Assembly (NCBI GenBank): GCA_934122275.1
Contig: CAKOWI010000004.1
Location: 25,319-89,318, forward strand
DNA from: an uncultured Bacilli bacterium
GTDB taxonomy: Bacteria; Bacillota_I; Bacilli_A; RF39; UBA660
Direction: 5' to 3'
Length of the DNA: 64,000 bases
In this document: one piece after another, positions 33,768 to 43,023 of the stretch
How positions within the stretch are numbered: position 1 is the first letter of the stretch
Layout of the letters: each line of letters opens with the position of its first letter
The notes under the pieces: model-generated
Databases searched by the model: none
Told to the model about the DNA's origin: nothing
What the model saw: only the letters and a program-made list of their open reading frames with translations
Made by a program: the position numbers and the translations under genes

Positions 33768-34763
33768 ATGGTCAATTACGTGCCACCATTTGCAATTACA
33801 AATAAAATGTTAGATTATGTTTCTAACATAATGGAAAAAATTGGTAAACTAGATAATTATACTAATTTTAATAAAATGCCAGTATTAAGAAAAAATAATA
33901 GGATTAAGTCTATTCATTCATCTTTAGCAATTGAAGCAAATTCATTATCTTTAGGACAGGTAAAAGATGTAATTGCTGGTAGAACTGTTATAGGTACTCA
34001 AAAAGAAATTCAAGAAGTAAAAAATGCATATAATGCATATGAAATGATTAACAGTGTAAACGCATATTCTATAAAAGATTTAAAGAAAGTTCATGAAGTG
34101 ATAACATATTTAACAGTTGACGAATCTGGAGAGTTTAGAAAGGGTAATGAAGGAGTATTTGATGAAAAAGGCAATTGTATTCACGTCTGTCCACCACCAG
34201 AACAAGTTCCTGGATTAATGAAACAATTATTTGATTGGATGAAGAAAAATAAGGAAGAAATTCATCCACTAATACTATCATCTGTATTTCATTATGAATT
34301 TGTATTTATACATCCTTTTTCAGACGGCAATGGCAGAACTGCAAGATTATGGCAAAATATTATGCTATCTAAATGGAAAAAAATATTTGAATATTTACCA
34401 ATAGAATCACAAATACATAAGTTTCAAGATGATTATTATAAATCAATTAATAATTGTAATCATAATGGAGAGTCTACCGAATTTGTTGAATTTATGCTTA
34501 GGACAATTGATGAAGTTTTAGATGAAGCAATTAGAACAAGTTCTGTTCCAATTACGGAAACAGGAATTAACATTAATAAATTACTTAATGTTATGGAATA
34601 CAACATTCCAGTAACGGCAAATGAAATAATGGATAAGTTAGGAATTAAATCAAAAGAAACCTTAAGATCAACATATCTTGATCCAGCAATAAAAGAGGGA
34701 GTTATAGCATTAACAATTCCTGATAAACCAACTAGTAAAAATCAAATGTATTATAAAGTTTAA
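33768..34763 (+). CDS. Fic-family protein AMP-transferase with self-inhibitory motif
   Basis: 331 residues from ATG 33768, following AGAGGTGA. The Fic core motif is HPFSDGNGRTARLW (near residue 185), the complete HxFx(D/E)GNGRxxR active site. An N-terminal inhibitory helix, SSLAIEAN near residue 48, fits the (S/T)xxxE(G/N) pattern of class II Fic enzymes that self-inhibit by blocking ATP. The C-terminal ~80 residues form a winged helix (ITVTANEIMDKLGI-like). Fic enzymes transfer AMP to protein hydroxyls. No antitoxin gene is adjacent, which fits built-in inhibition. Likely cytosolic; target unknown. Confidence 0.93.
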   Translation: MVNYVPPFAITNKMLDYVSNIMEKIGKLDNYTNFNKMPVLRKNNRIKSIHSSLAIEANSLSLGQVKDVIAGRTVIGTQKEIQEVKNAYNAYEMINSVNAYSIKDLKKVHEVITYLTVDESGEFRKGNEGVFDEKGNCIHVCPPPEQVPGLMKQLFDWMKKNKEEIHPLILSSVFHYEFVFIHPFSDGNGRTARLWQNIMLSKWKKIFEYLPIESQIHKFQDDYYKSINNCNHNGESTEFVEFMLRTIDEVLDEAIRTSSVPITETGININKLLNVMEYNIPVTANEIMDKLGIKSKETLRSTYLDPAIKEGVIALTIPDKPTSKNQMYYKV

Positions 34764-34784
34764 AGAAGTAGAGAAGCTTCTTTT
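34762..34784 (+). terminator. Terminator after fic
   Basis: Stem AAAGAAG/CTTCTTT with an 8-base loop followed by Ts. Confidence 0.6.
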
Positions 34785-35066
34785 TATGTGCAAAATTTAT
34801 ATATCTATTCAATAGATTACAAATTTATTATTTTTTTAATGATGAATATTAATAATAAAAGTAAGAAAAACAAAATGACAAGTAAAAAATAGAACTGTTA
34901 GTTTCTGTATAGATCATGCTCACCATTTCATGTTCCAGTTGTAAGATTAGCTGCTGCTCATGTCACAATATTATATTGATAATATCTTAATATAAATTAA
35001 AAACATTATTGCTTATATATTTTTACTAACTATACTCTAGCTTACTATATATTAATTACTAAAATT
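34785..35066. other. Gene-poor spacer
   Basis: AT-rich spacer between fic and the surface-protein genes. It contains no ORF I can support, but it does hold the ppdK relic listed separately. Nothing else recognised. Confidence 0.6.
34917..34979 (+). pseudogene. Decayed ppdK 3' end
   Basis: Plus-strand reading gives CSPFHVPVVRLAAAHVTILY and a stop. The intact PPDK (38048-40681, minus strand) ends CSPFRVPIARLAAAQAAI. Over 53 bases the two agree at 42, including an exact 15-base run. Only the last ~20 codons remain. Confidence 0.7.
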
Positions 35067-35092
35067 TAAAAAGAGCTAGAAACATCTAGCTC
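35067..35092 (-). terminator. Terminator of the surface-protein operon
   Basis: Minus-strand stem GAGCTAGA/TCTAGCTC with a 4-base loop and a T-run. Confidence 0.85.
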
Positions 35093-35098
35093 AATATT

Positions 35099-36508
35099 CT
35101 AATTTATTTGTCTTTTTTTATAAGAAATTATTGCTGATCCTACAAGTCCTATAATCGATAAAATGCTTGTTGATATATATAATACAATATTATCACCAGT
35201 TTTAGGATTTTTAACATTTGTGTTAGATGATTTTTCTGTTGCAATAATTCCATACTCACTTAAATGTGATGTTTCAAATACTATGTATCCATCTTCTACT
35301 GTTGCTGGTATAGTTTCTTTTATTTCATTATCTAAAATATAAACTACCTCGTATTTTTTATATCCTTTTAATTCTTCTGGTAAAGCAATTTTTATTTTAA
35401 TTTTAGTATTATCAATTTTAACTATTTGACCATTTTCTAAAACATTAATATCAACTACATACTTAACATTTTTAGCTGTTAATTCTTTTTTTAATTCTAC
35501 TTTTTTAATATCTAATACATAATCTTTGCTAACTTCTTTTTCAAATGTAATACTTCCATTTATTACACCAGTGCTTTTGATTTCTTTTACTTGAGTAGGT
35601 TGATTTGAAGATGTAGGTGTCATTGTTAAATCAGGGTACATTCTCCATGTTGTTTGAAATTCATCAAGATCTGTTTCTTCTTCCCAATCAGATACTCTAT
35701 AATTATAATATTTGCCATTTATTTTTAATTTAGTATTCCTTGTAAAAATATATCCTTCTTTAGCTTTAAAATATAAAATGTATTGGTATTCTTTTCCACT
35801 TTCAAAAGCAGTGATAAGATTTTCGTAACCTTGATTAAAGAATTCAGCAGATGTTATACCTGAACCATCTTTAGCTTGCCAGCATTCAAATTGATATATA
35901 TATGGTGATCCATCAGGTGTTTTTCCTGTAAATACAGGTTTATCATTTACATTAAAACTGATTGTTGCATTATTTAGCTCTATAACATCAATGCGTTTTA
36001 ATTGAACTGGTTTTGTTGGTTTTATTGTTTTAACAGCAGTTACAAAAAGTATTGATCCAGAATTTAGTACACTAACACTACTTATTTTTGTGCTATTTAC
36101 TCTTACTGTACTATTATTTCCAAATTTATTTTCACCTTTTGCTTTAAGAGAAATACTATACATATAAGTTTTTCCTTCTTCAAAAGCAGTTATTTTTTTA
36201 TCTTGTGCTAAAGCATTATTCTTGTTTTCATCAGAATACCAATATTTTACCGGGATAGCTTCACCTTTCTCATTAGTTTCCATTTCTTCCCAATATTCAT
36301 ACTCTATATCATATAACCCGTCCCACGGATCACACTTATAAGCCTTTGCTTCTGGTTTATCTCCTGGATTATAATTAAATTTTACACCCTCAATATCTAT
36401 ATTTGCTGTGCTCAAATCTAAATCTTCTGCAAATGTCGTTATCGGTGCAATACATATAGCAAACAAAAAAATTAATATAGTCGTAATAAGTATTTTACTT
36501 TTTTGCAT
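35099..36508 (-). CDS. NPKTG-anchored cell-surface protein with repeated domains
   Basis: About 469 residues from ATG 36506-36508 (eight bases after AGGAGG). Signal peptide (about 4-27). Two homologous extracellular units follow, each ending with a motif like ITAFEEGKTYMYSISLKAK / ITAFESGKEYQYILYFKAK, a beta-sandwich repeat seen in Bacillota surface proteins. A further beta domain carries EELKGYKKYEVVYILDNEIK. The end is a sortase signal: NPKTGDN, a hydrophobic helix and a KKRQIN tail. NPKTG is a variant of LPxTG. No sortase gene is in the window. It lies six bases after a second protein with the same anchor. Confidence 0.75.
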   Translation of the reverse strand: MQKSKILITTILIFLFAICIAPITTFAEDLDLSTANIDIEGVKFNYNPGDKPEAKAYKCDPWDGLYDIEYEYWEEMETNEKGEAIPVKYWYSDENKNNALAQDKKITAFEEGKTYMYSISLKAKGENKFGNNSTVRVNSTKISSVSVLNSGSILFVTAVKTIKPTKPVQLKRIDVIELNNATISFNVNDKPVFTGKTPDGSPYIYQFECWQAKDGSGITSAEFFNQGYENLITAFESGKEYQYILYFKAKEGYIFTRNTKLKINGKYYNYRVSDWEEETDLDEFQTTWRMYPDLTMTPTSSNQPTQVKEIKSTGVINGSITFEKEVSKDYVLDIKKVELKKELTAKNVKYVVDINVLENGQIVKIDNTKIKIKIALPEELKGYKKYEVVYILDNEIKETIPATVEDGYIVFETSHLSEYGIIATEKSSNTNVKNPKTGDNIVLYISTSILSIIGLVGSAIISYKKRQIN

Positions 36509-36520
36509 TTTCATTTCCTC

Positions 36521-37792
36521 CTAATATTCTATTTTCTTCTTATTATTAATCACTACAGTTGTAATAATTCCTAACAATGATACTATAGATAATATAAAAT
36601 ACGTTGTAATACTATCACCCGTTTTAGGGTTTTTCATATTTGTATTATTAGATGATTTTTCTTGCTTTTTAACTTCAAATTTAGTTATTGCTTCTCCACC
36701 ATCATTAAATTCAGCTTTAATCGTATGCTCACCAGCTGATAGTGTATCAACATATTCTTTATTTAAAGTAATAACTGTGCTGCCAGATTCTGCCTTATAA
36801 TTTTTAGCATCAATTAATGCTCCATCAATATATAGTTTACCATCAAATAAACTAAAGTCTGCGTCTATTCTAAATATAGCATTTTTTGATTCATTAATAG
36901 TATATATTTGATTTGCTCCTTCAGTAAACTTATATTCTTTAGGGACAACTTCTTCGTTTACATATTGAAAATTAAATTCATAAGTACACTTAGTATAGTA
37001 ATCAGTTCTTATTTCATATATAATGCCACCATCTGAACCTGTAAAAGTTAACTTAGAACCTGTATATTTAGTATGAAGTCCTTTAAAAACTTCACTTTTT
37101 TTAGTTCCAACATTCACTGCAGTTAATATTGCTTTATTTTCTGACCTATTTCCAACTATCTTTATAACAGCTTCGCTTTCGTTGTCTGTTAATAATAAAC
37201 CATTATAGTCTCTTTTATAATATAGTGTTTCATCTAAATTTACAAATGATTTTAATCCTTCTGTTAACTCATCAGTTTTAGAAAAATCAATTACACATTC
37301 TTGACCATTAGTCAAATCTATTACACCTTTTGATGTTAAATTTTCATAAATATTTTCAACCTTTGTATTAATAGCTGTTCTTATTCTTAAAAGTTTAACA
37401 TCTAATGTTCCACTAAATTTACTTGTTTCTAATTTAAATGTAGATTTAGTTTCACTTGATATTGTTGTTATAGGGTAATACCAATTATTGATATTTAATT
37501 TTATAGGTGTATTAGCACCAGAAACACTTGTATCTTCAATTTCTTCAATTACAAATTTATACTCTGCTTCATTTAAATCAACTGTCATATCATTCGTAAT
37601 ATTAGTAACTAAATCATTACCTTTAAATAATTGCAATTTTCCTATTTTACTATATTCTACATAGCCATCATGAATTGTTCCACCTTTAAAATTCAATTTC
37701 ACTTCATTTTTGGATTCAGCAAATACATTAGTAGTAAATGCAAACATTCCAATTATTACTGCTAATAGCAACCTCTTAACATATTTTAACAT
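36521..37792 (-). CDS. NPKTG-anchored cell-surface protein
   Basis: 423 residues. Signal peptide (about 5-25), a strand-rich extracellular region without recognised catalytic motifs (ENKAILTAVNVGTKKSEVF, TYNEEVVPKEYKF-like segments), and the anchor NPKTGDS followed by a hydrophobic helix and NNKKKIEY. The anchor, helix and Ser/Asn linker match those of the following gene, suggesting a shared sortase and partly shared ancestry. Strong AAAGGAGG upstream. Role probably adhesion or matrix; inferred. Confidence 0.7.
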   Translation of the reverse strand: MLKYVKRLLLAVIIGMFAFTTNVFAESKNEVKLNFKGGTIHDGYVEYSKIGKLQLFKGNDLVTNITNDMTVDLNEAEYKFVIEEIEDTSVSGANTPIKLNINNWYYPITTISSETKSTFKLETSKFSGTLDVKLLRIRTAINTKVENIYENLTSKGVIDLTNGQECVIDFSKTDELTEGLKSFVNLDETLYYKRDYNGLLLTDNESEAVIKIVGNRSENKAILTAVNVGTKKSEVFKGLHTKYTGSKLTFTGSDGGIIYEIRTDYYTKCTYEFNFQYVNEEVVPKEYKFTEGANQIYTINESKNAIFRIDADFSLFDGKLYIDGALIDAKNYKAESGSTVITLNKEYVDTLSAGEHTIKAEFNDGGEAITKFEVKKQEKSSNNTNMKNPKTGDSITTYFILSIVSLLGIITTVVINNKKKIEY

Positions 37793-38000
37793 TCTTATTC
37801 CTCCTTTATTTTAAATTATAAAATCAATTAATTTGTATTACAACTTAATTACCAAGAAAAGCAATGTTTTTGATGGCAAGTATCGTACTTAAATTACTGC
37901 TTAGTAAACATCAGAATATCTTAGCTTCTTTTCGTAGATAACTGATTATAATCATTTATATATCCACATTAATCTAAGTTTTTACACTATAAGTCAAAAT

Positions 38001-38044
38001 AAAAAGACCATTAAGAAATTATTTGATTTCTTGACAGTCTTTTC
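38001..38044 (-). terminator. Terminator after ppdK
   Basis: Minus-strand imperfect stem (AAAGAC...AAGAAAT / ATTTCTT...GTCTTT) followed by a T-run. Confidence 0.75.
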
Positions 38045-38047
38045 TTA

Positions 38048-40681
38048 TTAATTATTATTTTTTGCTTTGATTGCGGCTTGTGCAGCAGCTAATCTTGCAA
38101 TAGGTACTCTAAATGGTGAGCAAGAAACATAATCTAATCCTATACTGTTGCAGAATTCTACAGATGAAGGATCTCCACCATGTTCACCACATATACCAAC
38201 ATGAAGTTTTGGATTAACTGGTTTACCTAATTTAATAGCCATATCCATTAATTTACCAACACCATTTTGGTCAAGTTTTGCGAATGGATCGTTTTCAAAA
38301 ATCTTATTATCATAGTATGATCCTAAGAATTTACCAGCATCATCTCTTGAGAAACCAAATGTCATTTGAGTTAAATCATTTGTACCAAAGCAGAAGAAAT
38401 CAGCTTCTTTAGCTATTTCATCAGCTGTTAATGCTGCTCTTGGAATTTCTATCATTGTACCAACTTCATACTCTAAATCTATACCAGAAGCTTTAATTTC
38501 AGCATCGGCTGTTTCAACAACTATGTTTTTAACGAACTTTAATTCTTTAACTTCACATACAAGTGGAATCATAATTTCTGGTTTAACGTTCCAATCTGAA
38601 TGTTTTTTCTTAGTATTAATTGCTGCTCTTATTACAGCTTTAGTTTGCATTCTAGCAATTTCTGGATAAGTAACATCTAGTCTGCATCCTCTGTGACCCA
38701 TCATTGGATTTACTTCATGTAAACTAGTTACTAAATTCTTGATATACTCTACTGATTTTCCTTGAGCATCAGCAAGCTTTTTGATATCAGCTTCTTCTGT
38801 TGGAACAAACTCATGTAAAGGTGGATCTAAGAATCTGATTGTTACTGGATATCCTTTTAATTCTTCATATAAAGCTTCAAAGTCACTTTGTTGATATGGA
38901 AGGATTTTTTCTAGTGCAGCTTCTCTTTCTTCAGCACTATCAGCACAAATCATTTCTCTAAATGCTGCTATTCTATCTTCTTCAAAGAACATATGTTCTG
39001 TACGGCAAAGACCAATACCTTCAGCACCTAATTCACGAGCTTTTTTAGCATCACGTGGAGTATCAGCATTTGTTCTTACCTTTAATGTTCTGATTTTATC
39101 AGCCCATCCCATAACACGTCCAAATTCACCAGCAATTGTAGCATCTACAGTTGGAATTTGTCCATCATATATATTACCAGTTGAACCATCAATTGAGATG
39201 TAATCTCCTTCATGATAAGTTTTTCCAGCTAATGTAAAGCACTTATTTTCTTCATCCATTACGATATCACCGCAACCAGATACACAGCAAGTACCCATAC
39301 CACGAGCTACAACAGCAGCGTGTGAAGTCATACCACCACGAACAGTTAGGATACCTTGAGATGCTTTCATACCAGTAATATCTTCTGGAGAAGTTTCAAG
39401 TCTAACTAAAACTACTTTTTCTCCTCTAGCATTCCAGTTTTCAGCATCTTCTGCAGTAAATACAACTTTACCTGTTGCAGCACCTGGAGATGCACCTAAA
39501 CCTTTACCAGCTGGAGTTGCTGCTTTAAGTGCCTTAGCATCAAATTGTGGGTGAAGTAATGTATCTAAGTTACGAGGATCAATCATTGCTACAGCTTCTT
39601 CTTCTGTACGCATTCCTTCATCTACTAAATCACAAGCAATTTTTAAAGCTGCTTGAGCAGTTCTCTTACCATTTCTTGTTTGAAGCATATAAAGTTTACC
39701 ATGTTCAACAGTAAATTCCATATCTTGCATATCTCTATAATGATCTTCTAGAGTTTTGCAAACTTCTTTAAATTCTTTGAATGCTTCTGGGAATTTTTCT
39801 TCCATTTCAGCAATATGCATTGGTGTACGAACTCCTGCAACAACGTCTTCACCTTGTGCATTAGTTAAGAATTCACCAAATAAACCTTTAGCACCAGTTG
39901 CTGGATCACGAGTAAATGCAACACCAGTACCACAGTCATCACCCATGTTACCAAATGCCATAGCTTGTACGTTTACAGCAGTACCCCATGAATATGGAAT
40001 ATCATTATCTCTTCTATATACGTTAGCTCTTGGATTATCCCATGATCTAAATACAGCTTTAACAGCTCCCATTAATTGTTCTTTTGGATCATCTGGGAAA
40101 TCTTTACCAATCTTTTCTTTATATTCAGCCTTAAACTGTCTTGCTAATTCTTTTAAATCATCAGCATCTAACTCAACGTCTTGTTTAACGCCTTTCTTTT
40201 CTTTCATTTCATCAATAAGTTGTTCAAAGTATTTCTTACCAACTTCCATAACTACATCAGAATACATTTGAATAAATCTTCTGTAGCAATCCCATGCCCA
40301 TCTTGGATTATTTGATTTTTCAGCTATAACATTAACTACATCTTCATTAAGACCTAAGTTAAGAATAGTATCCATCATACCAGGCATTGATGCTCTAGCT
40401 CCTGATCTTACAGAAACTAAAAGAGGATTTTCTTTATCACCAAACTTTTTACCTGTGATTTCTTCCATTTTTCCTATATACTCATTAATTTGATCTTGAA
40501 TTTCTGGATTAATTTCTCTTCCATCTTCATAGTACTGAGTACATGCTTCTGTTGTAATTGTGAAACCTTGAGGTACTGGAAGACCAATATTAGTCATTTC
40601 TGCTAGATTAGCTCCTTTACCACCAAGAAGGTTTCTCATGTCAGCATTACCTTCTGTAAAAAGGTATACCCATTTTGTCAT
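38048..40681 (-). CDS. ppdK: Pyruvate, phosphate dikinase
   Basis: 877 residues, typical for PPDK, which interconverts pyruvate + ATP + Pi and PEP + AMP + PPi. The N-terminal nucleotide-binding domain begins WVYLFTEG and has GGKGANLAEM. The central phospho-histidine motif is GGMTSHAAVVARGMG near residue 455. The C-terminal PEP/pyruvate TIM barrel has GLCRTEHMFF, MGHRGCRL, FGTNDLTQM and the catalytic Cys loop HVGICGEHGGDP near 830. It likely links fermentative pyruvate and PEP pools, together with PFOR in this window. Promoter TATAAT lies at 40712-40717 and GGAGG precedes the ATG. Codon use is more G/C rich than its neighbours, as expected for a highly expressed gene. Confidence 0.97.
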   Translation of the reverse strand: MTKWVYLFTEGNADMRNLLGGKGANLAEMTNIGLPVPQGFTITTEACTQYYEDGREINPEIQDQINEYIGKMEEITGKKFGDKENPLLVSVRSGARASMPGMMDTILNLGLNEDVVNVIAEKSNNPRWAWDCYRRFIQMYSDVVMEVGKKYFEQLIDEMKEKKGVKQDVELDADDLKELARQFKAEYKEKIGKDFPDDPKEQLMGAVKAVFRSWDNPRANVYRRDNDIPYSWGTAVNVQAMAFGNMGDDCGTGVAFTRDPATGAKGLFGEFLTNAQGEDVVAGVRTPMHIAEMEEKFPEAFKEFKEVCKTLEDHYRDMQDMEFTVEHGKLYMLQTRNGKRTAQAALKIACDLVDEGMRTEEEAVAMIDPRNLDTLLHPQFDAKALKAATPAGKGLGASPGAATGKVVFTAEDAENWNARGEKVVLVRLETSPEDITGMKASQGILTVRGGMTSHAAVVARGMGTCCVSGCGDIVMDEENKCFTLAGKTYHEGDYISIDGSTGNIYDGQIPTVDATIAGEFGRVMGWADKIRTLKVRTNADTPRDAKKARELGAEGIGLCRTEHMFFEEDRIAAFREMICADSAEEREAALEKILPYQQSDFEALYEELKGYPVTIRFLDPPLHEFVPTEEADIKKLADAQGKSVEYIKNLVTSLHEVNPMMGHRGCRLDVTYPEIARMQTKAVIRAAINTKKKHSDWNVKPEIMIPLVCEVKELKFVKNIVVETADAEIKASGIDLEYEVGTMIEIPRAALTADEIAKEADFFCFGTNDLTQMTFGFSRDDAGKFLGSYYDNKIFENDPFAKLDQNGVGKLMDMAIKLGKPVNPKLHVGICGEHGGDPSSVEFCNSIGLDYVSCSPFRVPIARLAAAQAAIKAKNNN

Positions 40682-40726
40682 ATATATTCCTCCTTTAACA
40701 ATGTACGATGTTATTATAACACAATT

Positions 40727-40760
40727 AAAAAAGCACTTACAATAATAAATGCTTTATTTT
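40727..40760 (-). terminator. Terminator of the xer operon
   Basis: Minus-strand stem AAAGCA/TGCTTT followed by T6. Confidence 0.6.
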
Positions 40761-40780
40761 TCGCTTATTTTACAAGTATT

Positions 40781-41677
40781 TTATTTTCTATTTAAAGGAT
40801 GACACTTCATATAAACTTCTTTTAATCTTTCATTAGAAACATGTGTATAAACTTGCGTCGACTCCAAAGACTCATGACCAAGTAATTCTTTTACCGTTAA
40901 TATATCACAGCCTTCATTTAAAAGATGTGTTGCATAAGAATGCCTAAGCATATGAGGTGTTATTTTCTTTTTAATAAAGGTTCTTTTTTCTATATTATCA
41001 AGTAGTAGCTCTACTCCCCTTGTTGTAATATTTTTACCATGTTCATTAATTATTAAGTAATCAGAAGTTATATGGTGCTTACCTAATATTTTTTTTCTTC
41101 CATCATTTATAAATAGATTAATATATTTAATACAACTATCACCTATTAAAGCAATTCTCTCTTTATTTCCCTTACCTAATATTCTAATTTCTTTATTAAA
41201 AAAATCAATATCTTCTATCTTTATATTAACTAACTCTCCAACCCTTATTCCTGAACTATATAAAACTTCTAATATAAGTCTATCCCTTTGTCCAAGTGGT
41301 GACTCTATATTTGGTACTTCAAATAATTCTTTAATTTCACTAATAGTTAAATACTTTGGTAATTTTTTTTCTTTTTTAGGAGAAGAAACAAACTTAAAAG
41401 GATTAACATTAACGATTTCATTATTAAATAAATATTTATAAAAGCTTCTAAGTGATGAAAGTTTTCTTGATATTGTATTCCTAGATAAATTCTTATCATA
41501 CAAATCAACTAAATATCCTTTAACACACTCATAATCTACATCTGTATAATTAATTCCTTCTTTTTTCAAATACAAGTAAAATTCGTCTAAATCTATTCCA
41601 TAATTTTGACAAGTATTATCCGAATATTTCTTTTGCTTAACTATAAAAGTTAAAAATTCATCGATTTTTTCTCTCAT
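40781..41677 (-). CDS. xerD: Tyrosine recombinase XerC/XerD type
   Basis: 298 residues, the size of Xer proteins. SAM-like N-terminal core-binding domain, then the catalytic domain with SSGIRVGELV (Arg I), LGKGNKERI (Lys), HMLRHSYATHLL (HxxR) and LGHESLESTQVYTHV (His/Trp site, nucleophile Tyr in YTHV). Xer recombinases resolve chromosome dimers at dif. No dif-like site was recognised here. The gene starts one base after the 256-aa hypothetical gene and lacks its own strong ribosome site, so it is translationally coupled. Confidence 0.93.
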   Translation of the reverse strand: MREKIDEFLTFIVKQKKYSDNTCQNYGIDLDEFYLYLKKEGINYTDVDYECVKGYLVDLYDKNLSRNTISRKLSSLRSFYKYLFNNEIVNVNPFKFVSSPKKEKKLPKYLTISEIKELFEVPNIESPLGQRDRLILEVLYSSGIRVGELVNIKIEDIDFFNKEIRILGKGNKERIALIGDSCIKYINLFINDGRKKILGKHHITSDYLIINEHGKNITTRGVELLLDNIEKRTFIKKKITPHMLRHSYATHLLNEGCDILTVKELLGHESLESTQVYTHVSNERLKEVYMKCHPLNRK

Positions 41678-41678
41678 T

Positions 41679-42449
41679 TTAAACTAACTCATATTCTTTA
41701 TCATAAGACTTCTTATACTCGTCAAAGCACTTTGCCATCTCATCTAAATATGATATATCACTATCATCTTTTTCTATTCTGCTTTTTAAAACATCATCAC
41801 TTAATATACTATTATTACCTAATAAAAGATAATTTTTCTTAAACATACTAGCTAAAGACCTTCTATCTATCATATTTTGTCCTATTTTTTTACATAAAAG
41901 TATTATATTATCCCTATCTGTTGCAATTGATGCTATAACTAGTTTATCATCCTTTAAAGTTGGTATTTTTTTATTTACATTATAAGTATCCATCATTGTT
42001 ATAATTCTTTTATTCTTAACGAATTTATTATATACATCTTCAAAAAAATCATATTTTTGCTTAATAGCAGTATTTGTTTTACTTCTTAAAATAGATTTTT
42101 CTATATCAGAAAATCCCATTTTATTTTCTAACACTAAGTTCATAATCTCATCAGGCTTAATATATATAACATCTAAATCGCAAGAAAACATAATTTCATA
42201 CTTATTATCTTTATTTTCTAACGAAAAATGTTTTTTTAAAACTTCATCATCATACATATTAATACCATTTTTAGTTTCACTTAGAAGAAATTCTTTAACA
42301 TCATCATATAGGTTATTAAATAAATCAGAATAATTGTTGTACTTACTAGTAAATTTATCCATGTCCTTTAAACTAAGTGTTAATACTGGTAATTTTTTAT
42401 CATGCCCATAATTATTTTTAAAATTAAAATATAGTGTATACTTTTCCAT
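41679..42449 (-). CDS. Hypothetical cytoplasmic protein coupled to xer
   Basis: 256 residues, not recognised. No signal or membrane helix. It opens with a strand-rich segment (KYTLYFNFKNNYGHDKKLPVLTL), then alpha/beta sequence with LVIASIATDRDNIILLCKKIG. Asp/Lys-rich. GGGAGG precedes the ATG. Position suggests co-expression with the recombinase; no functional inference beyond that. Confidence 0.5.
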   Translation of the reverse strand: MEKYTLYFNFKNNYGHDKKLPVLTLSLKDMDKFTSKYNNYSDLFNNLYDDVKEFLLSETKNGINMYDDEVLKKHFSLENKDNKYEIMFSCDLDVIYIKPDEIMNLVLENKMGFSDIEKSILRSKTNTAIKQKYDFFEDVYNKFVKNKRIITMMDTYNVNKKIPTLKDDKLVIASIATDRDNIILLCKKIGQNMIDRRSLASMFKKNYLLLGNNSILSDDVLKSRIEKDDSDISYLDEMAKCFDEYKKSYDKEYELV

Positions 42450-42485
42450 ATAATAGCCTCCCTATTCTTATAAATAGAATACCAT

Positions 42486-42518
42486 AAAAAAAGAAAGTTT
42501 ACAATTTCCTTTCTTTAA
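42486..42518 (-). terminator. Terminator after the GtrA gene
   Basis: Minus-strand stem AAAGAAAG/CTTTCTTT followed by Ts, overlapping the 3' end of the gene. Confidence 0.65.
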
Positions 42519-42969
42519 AAACAAATAATTTATTAGTAGCATAATTAAACACAAATGTTATTAATGAACTCATAACCTTAGATATCATATTAGAAGCTTT
42601 TAATCTTTCAATCAAAAATATTAATATTGCAGAATCTAATGCAAAGCCAATTACCCTAAATATGATAAATATAGTTATCTGGTATATTCTTTCTTTACTT
42701 TTTGATGGTCTACTTTTAAATATCTTTTGATCCCATAAATACAAAATAGTAAATGACACTATATATGCTACTAAATTAGCTAAAATATATCTACCATGTG
42801 TTATATAATCTACTACAAAATATAATAGATATAATATAAACGTACAAACTACTGAAACTATACTATAATTAATAAATTCTTTATTCTTATAATATAATTT
42901 TTCTAATTTACCCTTCTTTCTAAATAGCTCTTTTAAACCCTTTTTCTTCTTATTCTTAAATAAATCCAT
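42499..42969 (-). CDS. GtrA-family membrane protein
   Basis: 156 residues from the ATG at 42967-42969. Four predicted membrane helices. GtrA pattern: FINYSIVSVVCTFILYLLYF, ANLVAYIVSFTILYLWDQKIF and SSLITFVFNYATNKLFVFKER at the end (family hallmark NF..NR/K.. VF). GtrA proteins help polyprenyl-linked sugar transport or glycosylation. No glycosyltransferase is adjacent. Confidence 0.85.
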   Translation of the reverse strand: MDLFKNKKKKGLKELFRKKGKLEKLYYKNKEFINYSIVSVVCTFILYLLYFVVDYITHGRYILANLVAYIVSFTILYLWDQKIFKSRPSKSKERIYQITIFIIFRVIGFALDSAILIFLIERLKASNMISKVMSSLITFVFNYATNKLFVFKERKL

Positions 42970-43023
42970 ATAATTCACCACAAGAAAATTATAACATAAA
43001 TTAAAAATTAATTATTACAAAGT

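Noticed and set aside
37793..37990. c-di-GMP riboswitch before the surface-protein genes
   Set aside because: The conserved GEMM core bases are not present; only short generic hairpins.
39756..40271. 171-codon plus-strand ORF opposite ppdK
   Set aside because: Antisense shadow caused by the codon bias of ppdK; Ser-, Leu- and Ala-rich with no motif.
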